Source of the DNA: Aurantimicrobium minutum
GTDB lineage: Bacteria > Actinomycetota > Actinomycetes > Actinomycetales > Microbacteriaceae
Direction: 5' to 3'
Assembly (NCBI RefSeq): GCF_002355535.1
Contig: NZ_AP017457.1
Coordinates: forward strand, 62,001-126,000
Length of the DNA: 64,000 bases
The notes beneath the pieces were generated by a model. It was not told the DNA's origin and ran no database searches. It saw nothing but the letters and a program-made list of their open reading frames with translations. Below, piece after piece: positions 51,631-59,081 of this stretch (within the stretch, counting starts at the first letter, position 1; each line of letters opens with the position of its first letter). Position numbers and translations under genes: made by a program.

Positions 51631-52758
51631 TTGACAACTGTAGTTGGCGTTATAGGCGGCGGCCAATTGGCACGCATGATGGTGCCCCCAGCAATCAATC
51701 TTGGACTAGATATCCGGGTACTCGCTGAGAATGAGGGTTCTTCTGCGCAGATTGCTGCCACGCAGGTAGGCGACTACACCGATGTCGATACCGTCGTCTC
51801 TTTTGCCACTGACTGCGATGTCATCACCTTCGATCACGAACACGTTCCAGCTCACGTGTTGGCTGAGTTGATCTCGCGGGGAATAGCTGTACACCCCGGA
51901 CCTCACGCGCTGCAATTTGCTCAAGACAAACTCCGCATGCGTGAACGGTTAGCAGAATTAGGCATCCCCGTTCCTGGCTGGATGCGTGCCTCGGAGGAAG
52001 CTCATGTGGATGCTTTCCTTCAGGAATGGGGCGGTAAAGCGGTGGCCAAAACTGCTCGCGGCGGATATGACGGCAAAGGTGTTCGCGTCATTACCTCTGC
52101 TGCCGATGTAAGCGATTGGCTAGAGAAACTCGGGCCGGGTGAATCCATCCTGCTGGAAGAGTTGGTTGATTTCCGTCGCGAACTTTCCCAGCTGATTGCC
52201 CGTCGCCCCAGCGGCGAGATGGCGTTGTGGCCTGTGGTGGAAAGCATCCAAACAGATGGTGTGTGCAGTGAAGTGATCGCTCCGGCGCCCCTGTCTCAGG
52301 GCAAGATTGCCGATATGGCCGGATCTATCGCTAGTCAGATTGCGGCAGAACTGGATGTCACCGGCGTCATGGCCGTGGAGCTGTTCGAAACAACCGACGA
52401 TCGCATTCTGGTGAACGAACTTGCCATGCGACCGCATAATTCTGGGCACTGGACACAAGATGGCAGCACCACCAGTCAGTTTGAACAGCACTTGCGTGCA
52501 GTGTTGGATCTGCCTTTGGGTGCGACGGGTTTGACAGCACCTCATACGGTCATGGTCAACATTCTGGGGGGACCCTCCTCGGGAGATATGCTCGCTCCCT
52601 ACCCTCGCGCTATGGCAGATCACCCCACCGTCAAAATCCACACCTATGGCAAGGAACCTCGGCCAGGACGCAAAGTTGGCCACGTGAACGCTAGTGGTGA
52701 TGATTTGCCTGAGGTTGTGTATCAGGCGCGTGGCGCAGCAGGGTTCTTTCAGGTCTGA
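51631..52758 (+). CDS. purK: N5-carboxyaminoimidazole ribonucleotide synthetase
   Basis: 375 residues if TTG 51631 is used, placing VVGVIGGGQLARMM at the N-terminus as in other PurK proteins; a TTG at 51589 would add 14 residues. An ATP-grasp enzyme: DHEHVPAHVL, KTARGGYDGKGV and NELAMRPHNSGHWT are present. It carboxylates AIR in purine synthesis, with purE 16 bases downstream. Start is uncertain because no strong ribosome binding site is visible. Confidence 0.93.
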   Translation: MTTVVGVIGGGQLARMMVPPAINLGLDIRVLAENEGSSAQIAATQVGDYTDVDTVVSFATDCDVITFDHEHVPAHVLAELISRGIAVHPGPHALQFAQDKLRMRERLAELGIPVPGWMRASEEAHVDAFLQEWGGKAVAKTARGGYDGKGVRVITSAADVSDWLEKLGPGESILLEELVDFRRELSQLIARRPSGEMALWPVVESIQTDGVCSEVIAPAPLSQGKIADMAGSIASQIAAELDVTGVMAVELFETTDDRILVNELAMRPHNSGHWTQDGSTTSQFEQHLRAVLDLPLGATGLTAPHTVMVNILGGPSSGDMLAPYPRAMADHPTVKIHTYGKEPRPGRKVGHVNASGDDLPEVVYQARGAAGFFQV

Positions 52759-52774
52759 GCTCTACCCTTGAACA

Positions 52775-53275
52775 ATGGCCGAAAAGCACGCACTAGTCGC
52801 CGTTGTAATGGGTTCTGACTCTGACTGGACAGTCATGAGTTCGGCCGCCAACGTTCTCAACGACTTTGGCATCCCCTTCGAAGTTGAGGTGCTTTCTGCG
52901 CACCGCACCCCCGAGAAGATGATTGCCTTCGGTAAGGCGGCAGCTGGTCGCGGTCTCAAAGTGATTATTGCTGGTGCCGGCGGTGCTGCCCACCTGCCTG
53001 GCATGCTCGCCAGTGTGACACCACTTCCTGTCGTGGGCGTTCCTGTCCCTCTGGCCAAACTTGATGGCATGGATTCACTGCTGTCTATCGTTCAGATGCC
53101 CGCTGGTGTCCCTGTTGCCACGGTGTCTATTGGCGGCGCAACGAATGCGGCACTTCTGGCCGTCAAGATTTTGGCAACCAGTAACCCAGAGCTCCTTAAG
53201 GCTGTTGAAGCATATGCTGCAGGCCTCGCTGATCTGGTCGAAGAAAAGAACGCGGCGCTCCAGTCTCAGCTATGA
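52775..53275 (+). CDS. purE: N5-carboxyaminoimidazole ribonucleotide mutase
   Basis: 166 residues. It converts N5-CAIR to CAIR. The class I signature [12 protein letters not shown] and the segment AHRTPEKM, with the active-site histidine, are present, then [10 protein letters not shown] and [10 protein letters not shown]. It forms an operon with purK, and its stop overlaps the LCP gene start by four bases, coupling purine and wall genes as in other Actinobacteria. Confidence 0.96.
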   Translation: MAEKHALVAVVMGSDSDWTVMSSAANVLNDFGIPFEVEVLSAHRTPEKMIAFGKAAAGRGLKVIIAGAGGAAHLPGMLASVTPLPVVGVPVPLAKLDGMDSLLSIVQMPAGVPVATVSIGGATNAALLAVKILATSNPELLKAVEAYAAGLADLVEEKNAALQSQL

Positions 53276-54654
53276 GTCAAACCAGTCCTCTGCGTTATCC
53301 CGACACCAGTTCGCAAAAGGTGATGACCACGCGTGCGTGGTGGTTAGTCATACTCAATTTCCTGATCCCCGGATCTGTTCAAGCTCTGGCAGGAAATAAG
53401 CGTCTAGGAAAGATTGGTCTGGGCGCCACCCTCACGCTAGTTGTTTTTGCCGCGCTGGTTCTTGTGTTGGGATTGCTCTGGCCAACGGCTGTGTTCTTTA
53501 TCTTCACCTGGGGGCCGACCCTTTTTGTGGGACAGATTGCTCTGTTCTTTTATGCCATTTTGTGGCTGGTACTTACTTTGGACACCCTGCGGCTAATTCG
53601 CATCGTCAAAACGGGACCTCGTGCAAGATGGTGGGTTGCCAGTGTGACGGTCGTCATGATGGTTCTCGTTTCTGGTGGCGCTGCATATGCTGCTTCTCTG
53701 ACTGGAAGCCTCAACAGTGCACTGGGCAAGATTTTCGTGGCGGGTCCAAGTGTCCCTCCCGTTGATGGTCAATACAACTTCCTCCTCCTCGGTGGCGACG
53801 CTGGTGAAGATCGTGACGGCTTGAGAACAGACACCGCACAAGTTGTCAGCATTAATGCTGAAACAGGGCAAGCAACCATCATCGGTATGCCACGTGATCT
53901 GCAGAACGTCCCCTTCAATCAAGACTCACCCATGTATTCGCTCTACCCTGGTGGCTACAGCCAGGAAACTGGCGAGTACTGCACCCGCTGGGCATGTTTG
54001 AACACGGTCTATGTTGCCGGTGAGCTCAATCACCCTGACCTATATCCCGACGCAGCTGCAAACGGTAGCTCACCCGGAATTGAAGCCATGCGTGATGCAG
54101 CGGAGGCCATCACTGGTCTAGATATTCAGTACTACGTCCTCATTGATATGCAAGGGTTGCAAAACCTCATTGACTCACTCGGTGGTGTCACTATCACCGT
54201 TGAGGAGCGCATCGCTATTGCTGAACCAGGAACACCTGAGGATCAGGTTCCTGAGTGGATTGAAATCGGTGAGCAACACATGGATGGCTACCACGCCATG
54301 ATGTACATGCGTTCTCGCTGGTCTGGCACCGGTGACTATGACCGTATGAAGCGTCAGCAGCAGGTTCAAGAAGCATTGCTTCGCCAGATGAACCCCGCCA
54401 ACGTGTTGGCAAAGTTCCAGGAGATTGCTGCCGCAGGAACGCAGGTTGTGAAAACGGATATTCCACAGTCCATGCTCGGTTACTTCGTTGATCTTGGTTT
54501 GAAGACCAAGGAACTTCCCGTGACACACATTGAACTCACTCCGTATTACGAGCCATTCCCTGTGGACACCGAATACCCTGACTACCCCGGTATCAGAACA
54601 TACATTGACTCGGTAATCCACCCACCAACGCCAACAGCTACCCCGACTCCTTAG
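53272..54654 (+). CDS. LytR-CpsA-Psr (LCP) family wall-polymer ligase
   Basis: 460 residues. The N-terminal part has hydrophobic segments (about 24-40, 47-70, 80-105 and 125-145). The LCP domain (about 160-430) shows [32 protein letters not shown] and [20 protein letters not shown], the pyrophosphate/metal-binding arginine-aspartate motifs. LCP enzymes attach polyprenol-linked polymers to peptidoglycan. It ends in a T/P-rich tail and lies tail-to-tail with two O-antigen-ligase-like genes, whose polymers might be substrates. Confidence 0.9.
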   Translation: MSQTSPLRYPDTSSQKVMTTRAWWLVILNFLIPGSVQALAGNKRLGKIGLGATLTLVVFAALVLVLGLLWPTAVFFIFTWGPTLFVGQIALFFYAILWLVLTLDTLRLIRIVKTGPRARWWVASVTVVMMVLVSGGAAYAASLTGSLNSALGKIFVAGPSVPPVDGQYNFLLLGGDAGEDRDGLRTDTAQVVSINAETGQATIIGMPRDLQNVPFNQDSPMYSLYPGGYSQETGEYCTRWACLNTVYVAGELNHPDLYPDAAANGSSPGIEAMRDAAEAITGLDIQYYVLIDMQGLQNLIDSLGGVTITVEERIAIAEPGTPEDQVPEWIEIGEQHMDGYHAMMYMRSRWSGTGDYDRMKRQQQVQEALLRQMNPANVLAKFQEIAAAGTQVVKTDIPQSMLGYFVDLGLKTKELPVTHIELTPYYEPFPVDTEYPDYPGIRTYIDSVIHPPTPTATPTP

Positions 54655-54660
54655 CTGGTG

Positions 54661-55929
54661 TTACTCAGTACGTCGCCAGCTCAGTTCCGCTGAGCTGCGG
54701 GCGACAATCAGTACAACAAGGAACCAACCCCACTCGGTGATTCCTGCACTTTCTGCCAGGCCGGACACCAGCAGTGCCGAGAGCACCAGTGGCGCCCAAA
54801 TATAGAGTTCACTCTTCTTGGTCACAGCGAGCGTCCAACTGCGCACAAAAGCAAAGCCAATAAGAATGAGGAATAAGGCCAGGCCAACAATTCCTAGTTG
54901 GAGCCAAACGTCCAGGTAAATGTTCAAACCTGAATCATGAATGTCACCACTGCTGGAATTCATCACGGTGAACGGCTGTGTTTTGCGAGGCCATAACCCA
55001 ACCCAACCCCAGCCTTCCAAGAGTTTCATCTTGGCCAGGCGTAATTCTTCAGACCAGAGCGAGAGGCGATATTGCAGCACGGGGGAGCCACTAAGCCACT
55101 CCAGTACTGAGTTCCGGATAGTCCACACCACAAGCATGAACACACCTAGAGCACTGACAGCAGCTATCTCGGTACCCCGGCGCAGGCCAGGTTCCATCTT
55201 GCGCAATAGGGAAATAAAACCTGCGAGCAGCACAACAATCAATGCTGTGACAAAACCAACAGGAGATGCCCCCAACACCACACACACTGCAGATCCTGCC
55301 AACGACCACAACGCAAGCTGTCGTGACACAGATTGGGTGCGCCACTCAATAAAGAACGTGATGGCGGCGATGAGCGAAATCATGATGAACGCATTGCGTG
55401 AACCAAAGATTCCTTGAATACCCGAACCTGAAACGAGGTTGCCTTTGATGCCTAAGAATGTGATGGGGCTATCAATGAGCACTCCGGCAATAATCTCTAA
55501 GACCAGCGAGGTCGCCAAAAATACTCTCAGCACATCCCCAACTGCACGAATGAGTTGGATCGTGTCACGGGAAGCAGAGATTCCTAATGCAAGGGCCGTG
55601 AAACTAATCTGAGATGCCAACCCAATTGCGCTGGCACGCGGATAGTAGGACCAGAACCAGCTGGCGATTGTCCAGGCAAGGAACACAGCCAAGGTGATCG
55701 GGACAAACACATTCCACCGCACCACTCGACGGCGTGCAATCAACATGAACGTCAGCAACACAAGCTCAGCTGCAATGAGAGCCGTCAGCCCAGCAGTTCC
55801 TAAAAGTGCCCGCAGTGCATGCGTGCCGAAGGCTGTTCCGATGAGGATCAGGCTGAGCGCTTGAGCAAAACGGGCGTGAGAAAAGAAAGCGTAGGCTGCT
55901 TCAGCCACAGGGGAGTGAGTTTCTTTCAC
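54661..55929 (-). CDS. O-antigen ligase/polymerase-like polytopic membrane protein (copy 1)
   Basis: 422 residues with about ten hydrophobic segments. The Wzy_C-type landmarks are a large outer loop with GWGWVGLWPRK and an SGLNIYLDVWLQLGIVG region, where arginine and histidine residues act in polymerases and ligases. It lies 10 bases downstream of a second protein of the same type with matching landmarks (GWGWLSPWVP, HNTWLDVWLQVGYIG). It probably polymerises or ligates a surface glycan; the partner glycan is unknown. Confidence 0.8.
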   Translation of the reverse strand: MKETHSPVAEAAYAFFSHARFAQALSLILIGTAFGTHALRALLGTAGLTALIAAELVLLTFMLIARRRVVRWNVFVPITLAVFLAWTIASWFWSYYPRASAIGLASQISFTALALGISASRDTIQLIRAVGDVLRVFLATSLVLEIIAGVLIDSPITFLGIKGNLVSGSGIQGIFGSRNAFIMISLIAAITFFIEWRTQSVSRQLALWSLAGSAVCVVLGASPVGFVTALIVVLLAGFISLLRKMEPGLRRGTEIAAVSALGVFMLVVWTIRNSVLEWLSGSPVLQYRLSLWSEELRLAKMKLLEGWGWVGLWPRKTQPFTVMNSSSGDIHDSGLNIYLDVWLQLGIVGLALFLILIGFAFVRSWTLAVTKKSELYIWAPLVLSALLVSGLAESAGITEWGWFLVVLIVARSSAELSWRRTE

Positions 55930-55939
55930 AGTCCAGGCC

Positions 55940-57244
55940 TTAGCGCAAAGCTTTCGTGATGCGTGTGGGAACCATCACCGTCAGCGACAACGCCACCACT
56001 AGTGCCCAACCGGATTGAACAATGAGTTGGCTCTCAGCAAAGCTCTGCGTGAGCAAGGCGGCCGTGATCAATACGGGAACAAGAGAGTTAGCACTGTACG
56101 GGCGTTCTTCAACCAAATCCCAGCGGGGGCGGTCTACGGCAATAAACCAGGACCGCCACAACAGTCCAATCATGGCAAACGCCAGAGCAATCACACCGAT
56201 ATAGCCAACCTGAAGCCACACGTCTAACCACGTGTTGTGTGCTTGCAGGTAGTGAACTCCGTTGTGCACGGCCAAGTTGTTGAAGGGTTCAAGCCAGGGA
56301 ACCCAGGGGCTAAGCCAACCCCAACCAAAGATGGGTCGTTGCTGAGCTAGCTCGGCCACCGCTGCCCAGGTGTCACTGCGGCCGGTCAGATCTTCACTCT
56401 TGCCCAGCAGGCTCAGAAGGAATCCTTGGGCGAAGGTGATGAAGGCCGCAGCGACGATCACTAATCCTGCGGCAGTGAAATACACGGGGCGACGTTTACT
56501 TTGCGGAACCGCTCGTGCCCACAGCGCAAACAAAGCGACAACCATCACCACAACGAGTGCAATGAGGTCCGTTGCTGATCGGGTGAATGCGATTGTGAAC
56601 AGGGAGAGCCCAACCCAGATGAAACCCCAGCTTCGCCACACAGTTTTGTCTGCCAATTGGACAAAGAAGATGATGAGAGCGATAACTGCAATGAAACCGA
56701 GCTGGTTACGGTTTCCCACTATCCCTTGGATGGGCCCACCTTCAAACAGCAGGTTCCGACTCCATTGGTAGACAGCAGGGATTTTTCCTTCGCTGATATC
56801 TACCCACACCGGATAAATCGCGTGACCGACAAAAACGGCAACCCACAGCTCAAAGACCAGTGATAGACCGAGTATCCAACGCAGGGTTGTTCCTAGGGCA
56901 CGGACAAAATCACCCCAGGGCAAGGTCAGGGCAATACCCACACCAGCAATCGTGACCTCAACAAAGGGCCACAACGTGAGAGCAGTGTTGGGTGGTGAAT
57001 ACGCCCACAGCATGGATGCCACCGCCCACAATGAGAAGAATGCCAGCCAGAACGGGATGCTTCTCCAGTGAATAAGGTGACGAGCACGGAAGATGACCAC
57101 GATATAAATCAGCGTCAAAACGACGCTGAGGCCCATGAAGATATCCCAACCAACCAGGTTGCGAATAGCTTCCCCGGCAAAGAGCATGAACAGCGCAACG
57201 ACGGCAAGGCCAGTCTTAGCTTTTCTATATTCTTTGGCGGGCAT
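55940..57244 (-). CDS. O-antigen ligase/polymerase-like polytopic membrane protein (copy 2)
   Basis: 434 residues with about eleven membrane segments. Wzy_C-type features: GNRNQLGFIAVIALIIF, IFGWGWLSPWVPWLEPF and QAHNTWLDVWLQVGYIG, the latter carrying the conserved histidine. It is more canonical than copy 1, whose corresponding segment has no histidine at that place (HDSGLNIYLDVW). The two genes form a leftward operon. The gap to manA is 123 bases and holds the divergent promoters. Confidence 0.8.
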   Translation of the reverse strand: MPAKEYRKAKTGLAVVALFMLFAGEAIRNLVGWDIFMGLSVVLTLIYIVVIFRARHLIHWRSIPFWLAFFSLWAVASMLWAYSPPNTALTLWPFVEVTIAGVGIALTLPWGDFVRALGTTLRWILGLSLVFELWVAVFVGHAIYPVWVDISEGKIPAVYQWSRNLLFEGGPIQGIVGNRNQLGFIAVIALIIFFVQLADKTVWRSWGFIWVGLSLFTIAFTRSATDLIALVVVMVVALFALWARAVPQSKRRPVYFTAAGLVIVAAAFITFAQGFLLSLLGKSEDLTGRSDTWAAVAELAQQRPIFGWGWLSPWVPWLEPFNNLAVHNGVHYLQAHNTWLDVWLQVGYIGVIALAFAMIGLLWRSWFIAVDRPRWDLVEERPYSANSLVPVLITAALLTQSFAESQLIVQSGWALVVALSLTVMVPTRITKALR

Positions 57245-57367
57245 GTATCAAGGCTAGACGAAGTAACGAACGGATGCGCAGTGCTGTTCTAGGCAGGGAC
57301 TCGCTTTGAGAATTGTCAGGAAGTCTCCAGCCCGAAATTCGGGCCAGAAACTAGGCTCACTTATGTG

Positions 57368-58528
57368 ATGATTCGAGTCGATAACACTCCACGCGACTAT
57401 GCCTGGGGCTCGTTGACCGATATTGCTGAGCTCAGGGGAGTAGAGCCCACCGGAAAGCCAGAAGCAGAATTGTGGCTGGGCACACATCCAGGCTCACCCA
57501 CCCAGATTGTTGACATGGCAGAGGCCGATGGCGCAAGAACCATTGCAGATTTTCTTACCCAAAGAGGTGACGCACCGCTGCCATATCTGCTGAAGATACT
57601 GGCTGCAGCGCACCCACTGTCTATTCAGGCACACCCTTCACCAGATCAAGCACGTGAGGGATTTGCCCGCGAAAACACGGCAGGTATTGCCCTGAATTCA
57701 CCGGTACGAAACTACAAAGACGACGCCCACAAACCTGAGTTAATCTTTGCCTTGAGCGAGAGATTTGAAGCTTTGTGCGGGTTCAGATCAATAAGTGACA
57801 CTGTTGCTGAGCTGGAGCGTCTCGCTGCAGCGAATGCGCAAGCCTGTTCTCCCACCTCGGCACTGACCGATTTTTCACAGCAGCTACTTGATCGAGGTGA
57901 TCAAGCACTTGCCTGGGCTATTGAGTGGGCATTGAGCGGGGAGAACGCACGCGCCCTGGTGTCCGAGATTTCTACCGCCGGTGCACTGACCAAAGACGAG
58001 CTGCTCATCGAGCTTGCTCGTGACTACCCCGGAGACCCCGGCATCGTGGTTGCTTTGCTTCTTAATCGTGTGACACTGCGCCGAGGCCAAGCACTGTATT
58101 TGCCCGCTGGAAATATGCACGCTTACATTCGAGGCCTGGGTATCGAGATCATGGCTGCCAGTGACAATGTCCTTCGTGGAGGTCTCACCTCAAAGCATGT
58201 TGATGTTCCGGAGTTGCTCTCTGTCGCCAAGACTGATGTGCTTCCTGTGCCCTTGCTTGAAGCAGTTCAGGTGAGCCCTGGTGTTGACATCTTTGAACCA
58301 GATGTTCCTGATTTTTCTCTGGCACACGTCCATCTCGAAGGCGACATCTCGCAGACGCAAGCCATTGTGTTACTCCGTCACGCAATTGTTACGTGCACCT
58401 CAGGAAAGCTCATCATCACCGGACATGAGTCCGATATTGAATTGTCTCAAGGGCAACATGCCTTTATTTCTGCGGAAGAACAGGCAATTACGGTCCGTGG
58501 CGTCGGCGAACTCTTCATCGCGCTTTAG
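57368..58528 (+). CDS. manA: Mannose-6-phosphate isomerase
   Basis: 386 residues from ATG 57368 (GTG 57365 is adjacent). It interconverts fructose 6-phosphate and mannose 6-phosphate. Type I (cupin) metal ligands are visible: LSIQAHPSPDQA, YKDDAHKPELIFAL and YLPAGNMHAYIRGLGIEIMAASDNVLRGGLT. It links the fructose PTS and glycolysis to GDP-mannose. The first residues MIRVDNTPRDYAWGS are normal for the family. Confidence 0.94.
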   Translation: MIRVDNTPRDYAWGSLTDIAELRGVEPTGKPEAELWLGTHPGSPTQIVDMAEADGARTIADFLTQRGDAPLPYLLKILAAAHPLSIQAHPSPDQAREGFARENTAGIALNSPVRNYKDDAHKPELIFALSERFEALCGFRSISDTVAELERLAAANAQACSPTSALTDFSQQLLDRGDQALAWAIEWALSGENARALVSEISTAGALTKDELLIELARDYPGDPGIVVALLLNRVTLRRGQALYLPAGNMHAYIRGLGIEIMAASDNVLRGGLTSKHVDVPELLSVAKTDVLPVPLLEAVQVSPGVDIFEPDVPDFSLAHVHLEGDISQTQAIVLLRHAIVTCTSGKLIITGHESDIELSQGQHAFISAEEQAITVRGVGELFIAL

Positions 58529-58627
58529 GGGATATCCCCCGATTTTCACGCAAACTCTCCAGCGCGTCTTCAAAGTTTCAATATCTGGACTTGACGTTTA
58601 CGAATGACAACGGTGTAATTACATAGA

Positions 58628-58644
58628 CACGCCATGGTGGCGTG
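58628..58644 (+). promoter_or_regulatory. Dyad upstream of the whiB gene
   Basis: CACGCCA-TGG-TGGCGTG forms a perfect 7-bp dyad 29 bases before the whiB ATG, in its likely 5' leader. It could be an operator or an mRNA hairpin. No partner protein is known from the sequence. Confidence 0.3.
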
Positions 58645-58673
58645 CGGAAGAGACACCGGGGTGGGAGTTCTTT

Positions 58674-58997
58674 ATGGCACCGGAATATCGCGCAAGCGTT
58701 CCAGAGAATTGGTTTGTTGATCCAGTTCGTTTGGGAGTTCCAGGAACCCCTTCTTCTCGCAACATCGACCTCGATGACAACCCTCTCGCGTGGCAGGCTG
58801 ACGCACTGTGTGCACAGACTGACCCAGAATCTTTCTTCCCTGAAAAGGGTGGTTCGACCCGGGATGCAAAGAAGATTTGCACCTCGTGCGAAGTTCGCAG
58901 TGAATGCCTCGAATATGCGCTGTCTAACGATGAGCGATTCGGCATTTGGGGCGGCCTGAGTGAGCGTGAGCGTCGCAAGCTGCGTCGCCGCGCATAA
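58674..58997 (+). CDS. WhiB-family iron-sulfur transcription factor (WhiB2-like)
   Basis: 107 residues from ATG 58674 with GGGAG upstream. Four cysteines (46, 69, 72, 78) in the spacing LCAQTDPESFF...CTSCEVRSEC bind a [4Fe-4S] cluster; GIWGGLSERERRKLRRR is the turn and basic DNA-binding tail. Its position between manA and the DUF5719/DUF3499 genes matches whiB2 in Actinobacteria, where it controls septation. Assignment to whiB2 rather than another Wbl is by context. A terminator follows. Confidence 0.93.
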   Translation: MAPEYRASVPENWFVDPVRLGVPGTPSSRNIDLDDNPLAWQADALCAQTDPESFFPEKGGSTRDAKKICTSCEVRSECLEYALSNDERFGIWGGLSERERRKLRRRA

Positions 58998-59030
58998 CGC
59001 GTTCGAAGAAGTAGTTCTTTCCAAGCCACG

Positions 59031-59053
59031 CCCACCCATTTGGGTGGGTTTTT
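59031..59053 (+). terminator. Rho-independent terminator after whiB
   Basis: CCCACCCA pairs with TGGGTGGG around a TT turn and is followed by TTTTT, 34 bases after the whiB stop. Confidence 0.85.
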
Positions 59054-59081
59054 GGCATCCCCTGCCTAGGCTGTGGGGAGG

